Source: Candidatus Aminicenantota bacterium
GTDB lineage: Bacteria; Acidobacteriota; Aminicenantia; S016-38
Direction: 5' to 3'
NCBI GenBank assembly: GCA_027068075.1
Contig: JAMOUJ010000005.1
Coordinates: 124,001 to 188,000, forward strand
DNA: 64,000 bases
Shown piece after piece: positions 1-8,900 of the stretch (the stretch's first letter is position 1; every line of letters begins with the position of its first letter). Both the position numbers and the translations under genes were made by a program. The notes below the pieces were generated by a model, which was not told the DNA's origin, did not search any database, and saw only the letters and a program-made list of their open reading frames with translations.

Positions 1-2346
1 CCCTTCCCAGTGCTGCTTCCAGTCGTCCAAGGTCAGGGAGGCGTTGAGCATCCAGCGGTCGGAGAGCCTCTTGTTGACGATGAACTGGATGGCCTTGTAG
101 TCGGTGTGGTACTTGTCGTGGTTGGTCCTATACCTTCCCGCGGGCTTGTAGTAGGAGAGGGTGTAGTAGTACTTGTCTATCTCCGGAATGTAGCCAGCCA
201 CCACCCAGTCGTCCTTGGATTCAAGGACCAGAGGATCGTAATTCTTTATGAAGAGATCCCAGGTCTGGTTGGTGACCCTCCTGTAAACTCCCTGGACGGA
301 AACCGCCAGGTTGGGCATGACCTCCCTCTCCAGGCTCACTATGGCCTCGTAGGTCGCAGGGCTGTGGTAGTTGGGATCAAACCTGTTGGGGGTACTTGTG
401 GCGGTGGGGTTGGCGGGGTCAAATCCACCGTACCAGATGGCCCAGTCAAGGCTGGGATATCCCAGGAGTTCGTCCTCGGTGACGATTCCGTCGCCGTTTG
501 CATCCCTCCAGATGTAAGCGATGTACCTAATACTTATGGGGTTTACGAAGTAGGCCCTGCCTATTCCTCCCTGGGAGCCGTATTTCGCCATGGCCACCTT
601 GAGCAGGGTCTTGGCATCCCCGGTGAGGTCGTAAATCAGGTTGAGCCTGGGGGAGAACATGCTCCAGTTGGGCTTGACATCGGCCCCCTGGAACTCCAGG
701 TCAGGTATGTAGGACTTCATTATCTCGGCGCCCTGGACGGTGCCGGGGTTCAGTTTGTTGGTTTCCACATCGTAGCGGAGACCCAGGTTTACGGTGAGCC
801 TGCCGTAGTTCATAACATCCTGGAGATAGGCGGAATACCTGGTGTACTTGGCCTCAATGTGTCCCACGGAGTTGGCCTCTGCAAACCAGATATCTCCGTA
901 TTTGTAAAGGACTGTTCCACCGTGGGGCCAGGTGGTGGTGCTGGTGATGATGGCGTCCAGATACTCAATTCCGAACTTGAATTCGTGGTCTCCGCCCAGG
1001 AAGGCTTCCTTGAAGTAGTTGCCCCTGAGGACCAGGTTCAACTGGTTTCTGTCGGTGTGGTAATCCAGAGAAGAACCGCTCAGATAAAACCTGGGATAGA
1101 GTTCAAACACGGCATAGGGTTCCAGGCCTGCCTTGGGGGCCAGGTGGAAACCTCCGTTGGTGAATATGGCCTTGAAGTTGAGCATGAGGTTGCCGAAGAA
1201 GTGCTCGGTCTCGCCCTTCCAGATGTACCCGGGACCGGTCTGGTTCCAGGTGGTCTCCGGGGCCTGCTGGGTGGCACCGAACCAGGTCCTTCCCCACTTC
1301 TTCTTGTTGTCGTATTCCACGAAGAACTCCGCCCTGTGCTGGGAGCCCAACTGGAAGTTTATTTTTCCGTATCCGCTCTCCAGCCAGGTGTCGTCGGAGG
1401 TTCCGGCCATGGTGTAGGTTCCGATGTCCTGAACACCCCAACTAACATAGAACCACATCTTGTCCTTGACTATGGGTCCGCCGAAGTTGGCTCCGTAGTG
1501 GTAAATGGTCCTGACCTTGTTTCCTTTGTACCCCTTGGCCTTCAGGTCGTCAGGAACATTGTCCCTCTGCCACCTCTCGTCTTCGCCGAAGAGGTAGAAA
1601 AGCCCGCTCATCTTGTTTCCACCGCGGCGGGAGATGAAGTTCAGGTGGATTCCGCCGGTCATGTATTCAATGTCAGGGGCTCCGACGGTGACCTGGAACT
1701 CCTCGTATCCCATCATGTTGAGGTAAGCAGGGGCGGCTCCGATGGCGGCGGGGTCGGTGATGTTGGCGCCGTCAACATTCCAGGTGGACTGGCCCTGTCC
1801 CACGCCGTGTCCGGTGTAGGCGGACTGCTGACCACCCTCGTTTCCTCCCACATCTTCACGGTCAACCAGCACTCCGGGGGCCAGTTCCAGGAACACCCAG
1901 GGGTTCCTGGAGGTGGGAAGTTCCTCCAGGTATTCCTTGGTGATGTTGACGCTCACCTGGGCTTTCCTGGTGTCCACCACGGGAGCAGCAGCGGTGACGG
2001 TGATTTCCTCTTTGATGGCGCCTTCCTGCATCTTCAACACGATGCTCACATCGCTTCCAACCACTACCCTGATGCCCTTCCTCACCACGGTCTTAAAGCC
2101 CTGGAGTTCCGCCTTGATGGTGTAGGTTCCAGGGGGAAGGGACAGGAACCTGAAGTTACCCTCCGCCGATGTGACGGTGGTCATGGGAGCAATCTTATCT
2201 CCCGTCAGGGTAACTGCTACCCCGGGAAGGGGCTGTCCGCTGGAGGCATCCACCACCTTCCCGTAGATGTTTCCGGTCCTCACCTGACCCATGACCGGAA
2301 TGGCCACGAGAGCCAGAAGTGCGACCAGAACGAGAAATTTTCGCAT
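1..2346 (-). CDS. Oar-like TonB-dependent receptor, 3' end cut by window
   Basis: Outer-membrane TonB-dependent receptor of the Oar/CarboxypepD_reg type; 782 codons lie in the window and the C-terminal strands are outside it. The start MRKFLVLVALLALV is an ATG preceded by AGGAGGT. Residues 1-20 are a signal peptide ending at VMG-Q. Residues about 22-110 are a CarboxypepD_reg beta-sandwich, followed by a plug domain and beta-barrel sequence rich in Tyr/Trp and alternating polar residues. Codons 615-626 encode DANGDGIVTEDE, a canonical EF-hand type calcium loop. The first 128 codons are identical in DNA to the next receptor gene. Substrate unknown. It follows the intrinsic terminator of the upstream receptor, so it probably has its own promoter. 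The long open frame on the opposite strand is a codon-bias shadow. Confidence 0.93.
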   Translation of the reverse strand, partial: MRKFLVLVALLALVAIPVMGQVRTGNIYGKVVDASSGQPLPGVAVTLTGDKIAPMTTVTSAEGNFRFLSLPPGTYTIKAELQGFKTVVRKGIRVVVGSDVSIVLKMQEGAIKEEITVTAAAPVVDTRKAQVSVNITKEYLEELPTSRNPWVFLELAPGVLVDREDVGGNEGGQQSAYTGHGVGQGQSTWNVDGANITDPAAIGAAPAYLNMMGYEEFQVTVGAPDIEYMTGGIHLNFISRRGGNKMSGLFYLFGEDERWQRDNVPDDLKAKGYKGNKVRTIYHYGANFGGPIVKDKMWFYVSWGVQDIGTYTMAGTSDDTWLESGYGKINFQLGSQHRAEFFVEYDNKKKWGRTWFGATQQAPETTWNQTGPGYIWKGETEHFFGNLMLNFKAIFTNGGFHLAPKAGLEPYAVFELYPRFYLSGSSLDYHTDRNQLNLVLRGNYFKEAFLGGDHEFKFGIEYLDAIITSTTTWPHGGTVLYKYGDIWFAEANSVGHIEAKYTRYSAYLQDVMNYGRLTVNLGLRYDVETNKLNPGTVQGAEIMKSYIPDLEFQGADVKPNWSMFSPRLNLIYDLTGDAKTLLKVAMAKYGSQGGIGRAYFVNPISIRYIAYIWRDANGDGIVTEDELLGYPSLDWAIWYGGFDPANPTATSTPNRFDPNYHSPATYEAIVSLEREVMPNLAVSVQGVYRRVTNQTWDLFIKNYDPLVLESKDDWVVAGYIPEIDKYYYTLSYYKPAGRYRTNHDKYHTDYKAIQFIVNKRLSDRWMLNASLTLDDWKQHWEG

Positions 2347-2440
2347 GCATACACCTCCTTGAAGGTTTTTCACGCTTTTACATGCAAATTCCGTGCCAGA
2401 AACCCTGCCCGTTTTCCCGCTTATAGAGCGGAGCAATCCC
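1961..2440. repeat. 480 bp direct repeat, copy 1 (receptor head and leader)
   Basis: By eye this stretch is base-for-base the same as 5206-5685. It covers the first 128 codons of the receptor gene (signal peptide, CarboxypepD_reg domain, start of the plug) plus 94 bp upstream of the ATG. Identity breaks off sharply at both ends, at codon 129 and at position 2441. Confidence 0.93.
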
Positions 2441-2690
2441 AACCCACACCCCACGACTTCAAGAATTTGAATCAACGACTTGAACTTTTTTAGTGTTTCC
2501 TAACAATCTATGGTCACCTCCTCACTTGCATCCCACTCTTCTGAGCATCCTCTTTTCTAAAATCCGTAAAGGGTAGCAAAGGGAAGCGGGAGTGATTAAA
2601 ACAATATTAATTCCTCAACAAGAAAATGTGTCGCAAAAATAAAAAAAGCCCCGCCCCCTGCGGGGCGGGGCCCTTTATCCTTAGGTCAGA
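2347..2690. other. Intergenic region between the two receptor genes
   Basis: 344 bp without a gene. The left 94 bp are the leader shared with the second receptor, including the AGGAGGT ribosome site. A possible minus-strand -10 (TATAAG, 2420-2425) is seen, but no convincing -35. The right end holds the intrinsic terminator of the upstream receptor gene. The AT-rich middle (2500-2645) has no recognisable feature. Confidence 0.7.
2636..2671 (-). terminator. Intrinsic terminator of the second receptor gene
   Basis: On the minus strand a perfect 10 bp stem (GCCCCGCCCC with GGGGCGGGGC, loop of 4 nt, 2648-2671) is followed by a T-rich tract. It lies about 20 nt after the stop codon of the receptor gene at 2691. 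It is the only clear GC-hairpin plus T-tract terminator I see in the window. Confidence 0.95.
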
Positions 2691-5591
2691 TTAGAACTCG
2701 AACCTGGCGCCGAAGCGGAGCAACCTGGGGTTGGTCACCTGGAGGTCCTTCCCAAAGTTGGGAGAGGCCTCGTTGGCGTCCTTTCCAAGGGAAATGGCGT
2801 TGTTGGTGGCGTTGAACAGGTCCACGGTGAGATAGACATTTCCCCTTTCGCTTATCTGGATCTTCTTCTCAAGCCTGAAGTTGAGCATCCAGAAGGTGGG
2901 CAGATGCTCGGAACCGTACTTCTTGGTCAGGACGCTGGGGAATCCCCACCAATCGTACTGCTTCTCTGCGGTGTAATCGGTTTTGTGAACCGGGAAGATG
3001 TATCCTTCCCTGGCGATGAGAACCCCGGAGATGTTGAAGTCATAGGGAAGTTGATACAGGAATCCGAACTTGGCCATCCAGCGAGCAAACATATGAACAT
3101 TGGTGGCTCCAGAACCCCTGGAAACCGGAGCATAAACGGTGTTGTTAACCATGTCTTCGGGTTCGTGGTTGGTGGGGTCTATGTAGGCCTTCCTGGAGAG
3201 ATAATGCCTCTTGGAATCCTGGAAGGTCACAGAGCCGTTCAGCATCCACTTGTTGGAAAGCCGCTTGTTGAACACGAGTTCAAGGGCTTTATAGTCCACA
3301 TAGAAATCAGGATGCTTGGTGGTGTAGTCGGGGAGAATAATCAGCCCGTTGTTCCACCAGAAAGGAAGAAGCCAGGGCTGAGTATCCCACCAGATATGGC
3401 CGTCAATCTCACCGGCCTGATACCAATAGGACTCCTCAGTGGGACGAACCAGGGTATCGGTGGAAGTATCCCACATCCAGGGAACATTCCAGTTGAGGTC
3501 AAAGTACCTTCTGTAAATGAAGTTGGCTCCCACTCCGAAGTTGGGAACTATCTCCTTCTCCAACCCAACGAGGACCTCAAGGGTTTTGGGCGGAGAAAGG
3601 TTTTTGTCAAAGAGCAGGTCTATGTCGGGATCAAGCATGAAACTTATCACATACCTGGGAACGAGTTCGTTGGGTTCAGGAACGGCGTCGCCGTCGTCAA
3701 ACCAGTAGAACCTGGCTATAGCGTAGGGAACGCTCATCTTATCACCGTAACCCGCGGGGATAGTCTCTCCGTAAAGGCTAACATTGAGTTTCAGCAGGGT
3801 TTTCCCGTCGCCGGTAATATCGTAGGTAAGTCCCAGCCTGGGAGAGAAAACATTCCACTTGAAGGGAACCTCTCTGGCGAGGGTCTTAACGGGTGCCCAG
3901 TTATAGTCCTTCCCTCCGATGTTCCGGAAGAGGTTGTGATTGGTTCCCTGAACATCCTTGGAGAGAGAACCGGCCTTCATTATGTCGTAGCGGGCTCCCA
4001 GGTTCAGGGTAACCCTCCCCAGATTGACGGTATCCTGGAGGAAGAATCCCAGCCTTCTGGAATAATACTTGGTGTCCCACCCACGATACAGGCGAACTTC
4101 GTAAGGGTGGCCGTTGGCCAGCCTCGCCTGAGCACCGGGCTGATACATGGAATCGGTCATGGCGTATTTGTAGTCAACGCCCACCTTGAATTCGTGGGTC
4201 GCTCCCAGGAAATTCTCGGCGAAATAATCCACGAGGAAGGTTCCATGATACTGGGGCCTATCGGTCCAGTAATAGTAGTTGGAACCCCATCTCACATTGG
4301 TCACCACATCCCAGAAGGTTATGGTGTCGCCTTCGGTGGACTTTCCGCCGTAGGGCATAAGTTCAAAGGCTCCGGCCACATGGCCGAGTTTAAGAGAAAC
4401 GAAGAGGTCGTTTCCGATGGTGAATTCGTCCTGAATCTTATAAACATTGGTAGGTCCGGTCTGATGGAAGGTAGCCTCGTGGGCATCCAGATATCCGCCC
4501 GTCCTGGACCTTCCTTCCTTTTCCTTGTTGGCCCAGGTATAGGCAAATTCAAGCCTGTGATTTCCCACCTGAGCGTTCAATTTGGCGTTGATGTTTTCCA
4601 GCCAGGTGTCATCCCTGGCACCTACGAAGTTATACTTGTCAATGTCCTGAACTCCGTAGGATCCCCAGAACCAGAGCCTATCCTTGATGAGCGGACCTCC
4701 CAGATTGAAACCGTAATCGGTTATGGATTTAATCTTATTTCCCAGGGGAATTTTCTTTCCCATGGGAGTAGAAACGGTGGCGAAATCTCCTCTGTCAGCG
4801 GAAAGTTTGGCCTGATATTTTTCTCCGGTCCAGTAAACCCTGGCCCCTCCGGAGACCCTGTTTCCACCACGCCGGGTCACGAAGTTAATCTGGATTCCAC
4901 CGGTAACTGCCGTTATGTCGTTGGCAGCGGTCTGAATCTGAATTTCTTCAAAGGCATCGTAGTCGTAATACATGGGAGAAGCACCCTGGGCCGCCTCGTC
5001 TGTGATGTTGGTTCCGTCAATACTCCACTGGGCAGTCCTCTGACCGGCTCCTCTTCCTGCAAAGGTGGACTGCTGACCGGATTCGGAACCTCCCACATTC
5101 ACCCTGTCCACCATCACGCCGGGGGCCAACTGCAGTATAACCCAGGGATCCCTGGCGGTGGGAAGTTCCTGGAGGGTTTCCCTGGTGACATTGGCTGCCA
5201 CGGTTGCTTTCCTGGTGTCCACCACGGGAGCAGCAGCGGTGACGGTGATTTCCTCTTTGATGGCGCCTTCCTGCATCTTCAACACGATGCTCACATCGCT
5301 TCCAACCACTACCCTGATGCCCTTCCTCACCACGGTCTTAAAGCCCTGGAGTTCCGCCTTGATGGTGTAGGTTCCAGGGGGAAGGGACAGGAACCTGAAG
5401 TTACCCTCCGCCGATGTGACGGTGGTCATGGGAGCAATCTTATCTCCCGTCAGGGTAACTGCTACCCCGGGAAGGGGCTGTCCGCTGGAGGCATCCACCA
5501 CCTTCCCGTAGATGTTTCCGGTCCTCACCTGACCCATGACCGGAATGGCCACGAGAGCCAGAAGTGCGACCAGAACGAGAAATTTTCGCAT
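2691..5591 (-). CDS. Oar-like TonB-dependent receptor
   Basis: Complete 966-residue outer-membrane receptor of the same class as its downstream neighbour. The ATG at 5591 (MRKFLVLVALL) has AGGAGGT upstream; the open frame extends 202 codons further, but those lie over the shared leader and the divergent hyp operon and are not coding. Domains: signal peptide 1-20, CarboxypepD_reg about 22-110, plug about 125-230, then a barrel ending in GARFEF, with the terminal Phe expected for BamA recognition. The position matching the EF-hand loop of the first receptor reads DDGDAVPEPNE, a degenerate version. After codon 128 the two proteins diverge clearly, so substrates may differ. An intrinsic terminator follows the stop. 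Confidence 0.95.
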   Translation of the reverse strand: MRKFLVLVALLALVAIPVMGQVRTGNIYGKVVDASSGQPLPGVAVTLTGDKIAPMTTVTSAEGNFRFLSLPPGTYTIKAELQGFKTVVRKGIRVVVGSDVSIVLKMQEGAIKEEITVTAAAPVVDTRKATVAANVTRETLQELPTARDPWVILQLAPGVMVDRVNVGGSESGQQSTFAGRGAGQRTAQWSIDGTNITDEAAQGASPMYYDYDAFEEIQIQTAANDITAVTGGIQINFVTRRGGNRVSGGARVYWTGEKYQAKLSADRGDFATVSTPMGKKIPLGNKIKSITDYGFNLGGPLIKDRLWFWGSYGVQDIDKYNFVGARDDTWLENINAKLNAQVGNHRLEFAYTWANKEKEGRSRTGGYLDAHEATFHQTGPTNVYKIQDEFTIGNDLFVSLKLGHVAGAFELMPYGGKSTEGDTITFWDVVTNVRWGSNYYYWTDRPQYHGTFLVDYFAENFLGATHEFKVGVDYKYAMTDSMYQPGAQARLANGHPYEVRLYRGWDTKYYSRRLGFFLQDTVNLGRVTLNLGARYDIMKAGSLSKDVQGTNHNLFRNIGGKDYNWAPVKTLAREVPFKWNVFSPRLGLTYDITGDGKTLLKLNVSLYGETIPAGYGDKMSVPYAIARFYWFDDGDAVPEPNELVPRYVISFMLDPDIDLLFDKNLSPPKTLEVLVGLEKEIVPNFGVGANFIYRRYFDLNWNVPWMWDTSTDTLVRPTEESYWYQAGEIDGHIWWDTQPWLLPFWWNNGLIILPDYTTKHPDFYVDYKALELVFNKRLSNKWMLNGSVTFQDSKRHYLSRKAYIDPTNHEPEDMVNNTVYAPVSRGSGATNVHMFARWMAKFGFLYQLPYDFNISGVLIAREGYIFPVHKTDYTAEKQYDWWGFPSVLTKKYGSEHLPTFWMLNFRLEKKIQISERGNVYLTVDLFNATNNAISLGKDANEASPNFGKDLQVTNPRLLRFGARFEF

Positions 5592-5685
5592 GCATACACC
5601 TCCTTGAAGGTTTTTCACGCTTTTACATGCAAATTCCGTGCCAGAAACCCTGCCCGTTTTCCCGCTTATAGAGCGGAGCAATCCC
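5206..5685. repeat. 480 bp direct repeat, copy 2 (receptor head and leader)
   Basis: Second copy of the repeat at 1961-2440, offset by exactly 3245 bp and in the same orientation. It covers the first 128 codons and the 94 bp leader of the upstream receptor gene. The first mismatch beyond it is at 5686 (G against A at 2441), after which similarity fades over about 40 bp. Confidence 0.93.
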
Positions 5686-5741
5686 GACCCACACCTCACA
5701 AATTCAAGAATTTGAATCAACGGTTTGAACGCCTTTGCTGG

Positions 5742-5753
5742 TAAAATAAAGAC
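5742..5753 (+). promoter_or_regulatory. -10 box for leaderless hypF start
   Basis: TAAAAT at 5742-5747 followed by exactly 6 nt and then ATG at 5754. No Shine-Dalgarno motif precedes the start. The spacing places transcription start on or next to the initiation codon, as in leaderless genes. No good -35 is visible. Confidence 0.6.
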
Positions 5754-6839
5754 ATGAAGTCCCTTTCCCTGGAAATTCCCTGGAACATAAAATCCACCCT
5801 GGCCCTGGGGGCGGACATGAAGAGGAGTTTTGCCCTGGGGGAAAACAGACAAATAACCCTTTTCTACTCCCGAAAACCCCTTTCCACGGTGGAGGAAGCC
5901 CTGGACTTCAAGGAGGAGGTCCTGGGAGAAATTAAGCGGAGGGGGTTTCAACCCCGGGTGGTGGTGGGGGACCTCCATCCCCGCTACCTTTCCACCAGAA
6001 CGGCCAGGGAACTCCATCCTGACCCCGTGCTGGTTCAGCACCATCGGGCCCATATAGCCTCTGCCCTGGCGGAGCACGGCATAACCGAGGAGGTCATCGG
6101 GATTTCCATGGACGGAACGGGATACGGCGAGGACGGAGGTGTGTGGGGAGGGGAATTCTTCGTGGGTGAGGTGGAAGAACTGACCAGGGTCGGCCACATA
6201 GAATACTTCCCCCTTCAGGGAGGGGATTCCGCCGCCCGGGAAACCTGGCGCCCGGCCCTGGCCCTGATAGACCTAATATCCCCGGAAAGGGCCGAGAAGA
6301 TGGCCGCCGAAATCGGTCCCCGGGCGAAGGTGGTCCTTGCCGCCCTGAGAAAGGGCCTGGGGGTGGTCCCCACCTCCAGTGCCGGCAGGCTCTTTGACGC
6401 CGCCGCCTTCCTGATCCTGGGTATAAGGGAAAATTCCTACGAGGCCGAAGCCCCCATGGCCCTGGAAAAAGCCGGATCCTCCTGCCCCTCCGCTCCGCCC
6501 TACAGGTTCGCCCTCAGGGAGGATGGGGAAAAACTCCTCCTGGATCCCCTGCCGGCCTTTGAGGAGATTTTAACCCGGAAGGAATCCCCGGAGAGGATGG
6601 CCCTTTCCTTTCACCGAGGCCTGGCCCGGGGAATAGCGGAGGTGGCCTTTAAATTGAGGGAACGGACAGGGATAAAAAAACTGGTCTTCAGCGGAGGGGT
6701 GTTTCAGAACAACCTTCTGACGGGACTTCTAAAGGAAGAGGCAAAAAACGCCGGATTTGAGCCCGTTTTTCACCGGAGGGTTCCGGCCCACGACGGCGGA
6801 ATAGCCCTGGGCCAGGCAGTTCTGGGAGGTCTCGGTTGA
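5754..6839 (+). CDS. hypF: HypF carbamoyltransferase, Kae1-like half only
   Basis: 361 residues matching only the C-terminal Kae1-like domain of HypF, which moves the carbamoyl group from carbamoyl-adenylate to the HypE C-terminal cysteine during synthesis of the [NiFe]-hydrogenase CN ligands. Visible motifs: HHRAHIASA metal site, DGTGYGEDGGVWGGEF, SSAGRLFDAAA and SGGVFQN. Full-length HypF is about 750 residues and begins with acylphosphatase, zinc-finger and YrdC-like domains; all are missing here, and there is no room for them because the divergent receptor leader starts 160 bp upstream. First gene of the hyp operon, with a leaderless-type start; its stop overlaps the TTG start of hypD. The missing half must be encoded elsewhere or replaced by a separate YrdC/TsaC-type protein. 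Confidence 0.87.
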   Translation: MKSLSLEIPWNIKSTLALGADMKRSFALGENRQITLFYSRKPLSTVEEALDFKEEVLGEIKRRGFQPRVVVGDLHPRYLSTRTARELHPDPVLVQHHRAHIASALAEHGITEEVIGISMDGTGYGEDGGVWGGEFFVGEVEELTRVGHIEYFPLQGGDSAARETWRPALALIDLISPERAEKMAAEIGPRAKVVLAALRKGLGVVPTSSAGRLFDAAAFLILGIRENSYEAEAPMALEKAGSSCPSAPPYRFALREDGEKLLLDPLPAFEEILTRKESPERMALSFHRGLARGIAEVAFKLRERTGIKKLVFSGGVFQNNLLTGLLKEEAKNAGFEPVFHRRVPAHDGGIALGQAVLGGLG

Positions 6840-7912
6840 GGGACTTTGTAAAGCCTTTCAGGGACTCCTCCAGGATAAAGGAACTCCAGGAAAAACTTCT
6901 TTCCTTCACCTTCGGCGAGGAAGTAAAAATAATGGAGGTCTGCGGAACCCACACCATGCAGATTCACCGCTTCGGGATACATCAGATGCTTCCCCCGGAA
7001 GTGAAATTAATCTCGGGCCCCGGGTGTCCGGTCTGCGTTACCCCCAACGAATACATAGACTTCGCCGTGGAACTGGCCAGGGCGGGGCTAACCGTGACCA
7101 CCTTCGGAGACATGGTGAGGGTCCCGGGGAGTTACTCCAGCCTGGAAAAGGCCAGGGCCGAAGGTGCCGATGTGAGGGTGGTTTACTCCCCCATGGACTC
7201 CTACGAAATGTCTATCCAGCAGAGTAAACCCGTGGTCTTCCTGGCCATAGGCTTTGAAACCACCGCCCCGGCGGTGGCCGCCACCGTGCAAAGGGCCAGG
7301 AAAGAGGGCAGGACAAATTTCTTCGTCCTTCCTGGTGGCAAACTGGTGCCGCCGGCCCTTCGGGCCCTTTCTGCAGACCCCGAACTTAAAATTTCAGGGT
7401 TTCTTCTCCCCGGCCATGTAAGCGTGATTCTGGGGAGAAAGGACTATCTTTTCCTTCGGGAACTGGGGAAACCCGGCGTCATTGCCGGATTTGAGCCCGT
7501 GGACATACTCCAGTCAATAATAATCCTACTGGAAATGATAAAGGACGGAAGGGCTGAGGTGATAAACAACTATCCCAGGGCAGTCCGGGAAGAGGGTAAC
7601 CTCAAGGCCAAGGCCATCCTTGAAGAGGTTTTCACCCCGGGGGACAGCCGATGGAGGGGATTGGGTTCCATTCCTCGGAGCGGACTCTTCCTCCGGGAAG
7701 GCTACTCCGCCCACGACGGATTCCGGGCCTTTAGCGTAAAGCCTCCCCCCGCCAGGGAACACCCCGGATGCCGTTGCGGCGATGTGCTGAAGGGCTTAAT
7801 AAACCCTCCCGAATGTCCCCTATTCCGCACGGTGTGCTCCCCGGAAAACCCCCTGGGACCATGTATGGTATCATCGGAGGGAAGTTGCAGTGCGTGGTTC
7901 AAATTTGGATAG
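6836..7912 (+). CDS. hypD: Hydrogenase maturation factor HypD
   Basis: 358 residues. HypD is the [4Fe-4S] scaffold that, with HypC, assembles the Fe(CN)2CO unit of [NiFe]-hydrogenases. Signature segments are present: CGTHTM, GPGCPVCVTP, YSAHDGFRAF, and the cysteine-rich C-terminus with HPGCRCGDVL, ECPLF and GPCMVSSEG that holds the cluster. It starts at TTG inside the hypF stop (TTGA overlap) and overlaps hypE by 23 nt, so translation is probably coupled along the operon. HypC, its usual partner, is not next to it but lies at about 61.5 kb on the other strand. Confidence 0.97.
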   Translation: MRDFVKPFRDSSRIKELQEKLLSFTFGEEVKIMEVCGTHTMQIHRFGIHQMLPPEVKLISGPGCPVCVTPNEYIDFAVELARAGLTVTTFGDMVRVPGSYSSLEKARAEGADVRVVYSPMDSYEMSIQQSKPVVFLAIGFETTAPAVAATVQRARKEGRTNFFVLPGGKLVPPALRALSADPELKISGFLLPGHVSVILGRKDYLFLRELGKPGVIAGFEPVDILQSIIILLEMIKDGRAEVINNYPRAVREEGNLKAKAILEEVFTPGDSRWRGLGSIPRSGLFLREGYSAHDGFRAFSVKPPPAREHPGCRCGDVLKGLINPPECPLFRTVCSPENPLGPCMVSSEGSCSAWFKFG

Positions 7913-8900
7913 GATAACCCTGGCCCACGGCGGCGGAGGCGCAAAGACGGAACGGCTCATCCGGGATGTCTTCCAGCGTCACCTGAAGGATCCAATCCTT
8001 CGGGAGATGGACGACGGAGCCCTCCTGGAGGAAGGGCTGGTTTTCTCCACCGACAGTTTCGTGGTAAACCCCCTGGTCTTCCCCGGGGGAGACATCGGCC
8101 GCCTGGCCGTAAGCGGCACCGTCAACGACCTGGCGGTCATGGGGGCGGAACCCAGGTATCTCTCCCTGGGCTTCATCCTGGAGGAGGGGCTGGAGGTTTC
8201 GCTTCTTGAAAGGATCGTCAAAAGCATCGGCGAAACCGGCGCCGAAGCCGGCGTGAGAATTGTGGCCGGGGACACCAAGGTGGTGGAAAGGGGTAAGGCC
8301 GATGGCCTCTTCGTGAACTCCTCTGGTATAGGAAAACTGATCCTTCATCCACCTCCCCGCCGGGAAAGACTTGAGCCCGGGGACCTGATTCTGATAAACG
8401 GCCCCCTGGGACTGCACGGCATGGCCATCCTCCTGGCCAGGGGAGAACTGGGCCTGGAAGCGGAGGTGGAGAGCGATGTGGCCCCCCTCTGGTCCCTCAT
8501 AAAACCCCTGCTCTCCCCCGGAATAGGAATAAAGTTCATGAGGGACCCCACCCGGGGAGGTCTGGCGGCGGTCCTCAACGAAGCCGCCGAAGGCATGAAC
8601 TTCGGCATACGGATATGGGAGGAAGCACTGCCCATCACCGAGGAGGTGGAGGCCATCTGCGAGGTCCTGGGCTTTGATCCCCTCCAATTGCCCAACGAGG
8701 GCAAAGTCCTGATCTTCGCCAAAAGGGAAGGGGCGGAGGAAATTCTGGAGAAGATGAGGGATCACCCCCTGGGAAGGGAGGCCGCCGTAATAGGAGAAGT
8801 CATAGGCGAACACCCGGGGAAGGTTCTTCTCAAGACGAGGGCCTCCACCCACAGGATCGTAGAGCCTCCCTTAGGGGAACTTCTCCCGAGGATTTGCTGA
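7890..8900 (+). CDS. hypE: Hydrogenase maturation factor HypE
   Basis: 336-residue PurM-like ATPase that dehydrates the carbamoyl group on its C-terminal cysteine to a thiocyanate, the cyanide donor for the [NiFe] site. The C-terminus ends exactly in PRIC, the diagnostic modified-cysteine tail. The N-terminal part has AHGGGG and the ATP-binding segment FSTDSFVVNPLVFPGGDIGRL typical of the family. GTG start at 7890, 23 nt inside hypD; the stop TGA overlaps the ATG of hypA (TGATG). Confidence 0.97.
   Translation: MRGSNLDRITLAHGGGGAKTERLIRDVFQRHLKDPILREMDDGALLEEGLVFSTDSFVVNPLVFPGGDIGRLAVSGTVNDLAVMGAEPRYLSLGFILEEGLEVSLLERIVKSIGETGAEAGVRIVAGDTKVVERGKADGLFVNSSGIGKLILHPPPRRERLEPGDLILINGPLGLHGMAILLARGELGLEAEVESDVAPLWSLIKPLLSPGIGIKFMRDPTRGGLAAVLNEAAEGMNFGIRIWEEALPITEEVEAICEVLGFDPLQLPNEGKVLIFAKREGAEEILEKMRDHPLGREAAVIGEVIGEHPGKVLLKTRASTHRIVEPPLGELLPRIC

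Noticed and set aside
10-5744. Very long plus-strand open frames (827 and 946 codons) opposite the two receptor genes
   Set aside because: Their translations are low-complexity Gly/Val/His-rich sequence without domains; they mirror the codon bias of clear receptor genes on the minus strand.
5592-6197. A 202-residue N-terminal extension of the second receptor
   Set aside because: The extension overlaps hypF and the leader; the signal peptide begins at the ATG at 5591, which has AGGAGGT and an identical counterpart in the other receptor.
8894-8899. TTG start for HypA two codons upstream of the ATG
   Set aside because: HypA requires His as residue 2 for nickel binding, which only the ATG at 8900 gives.
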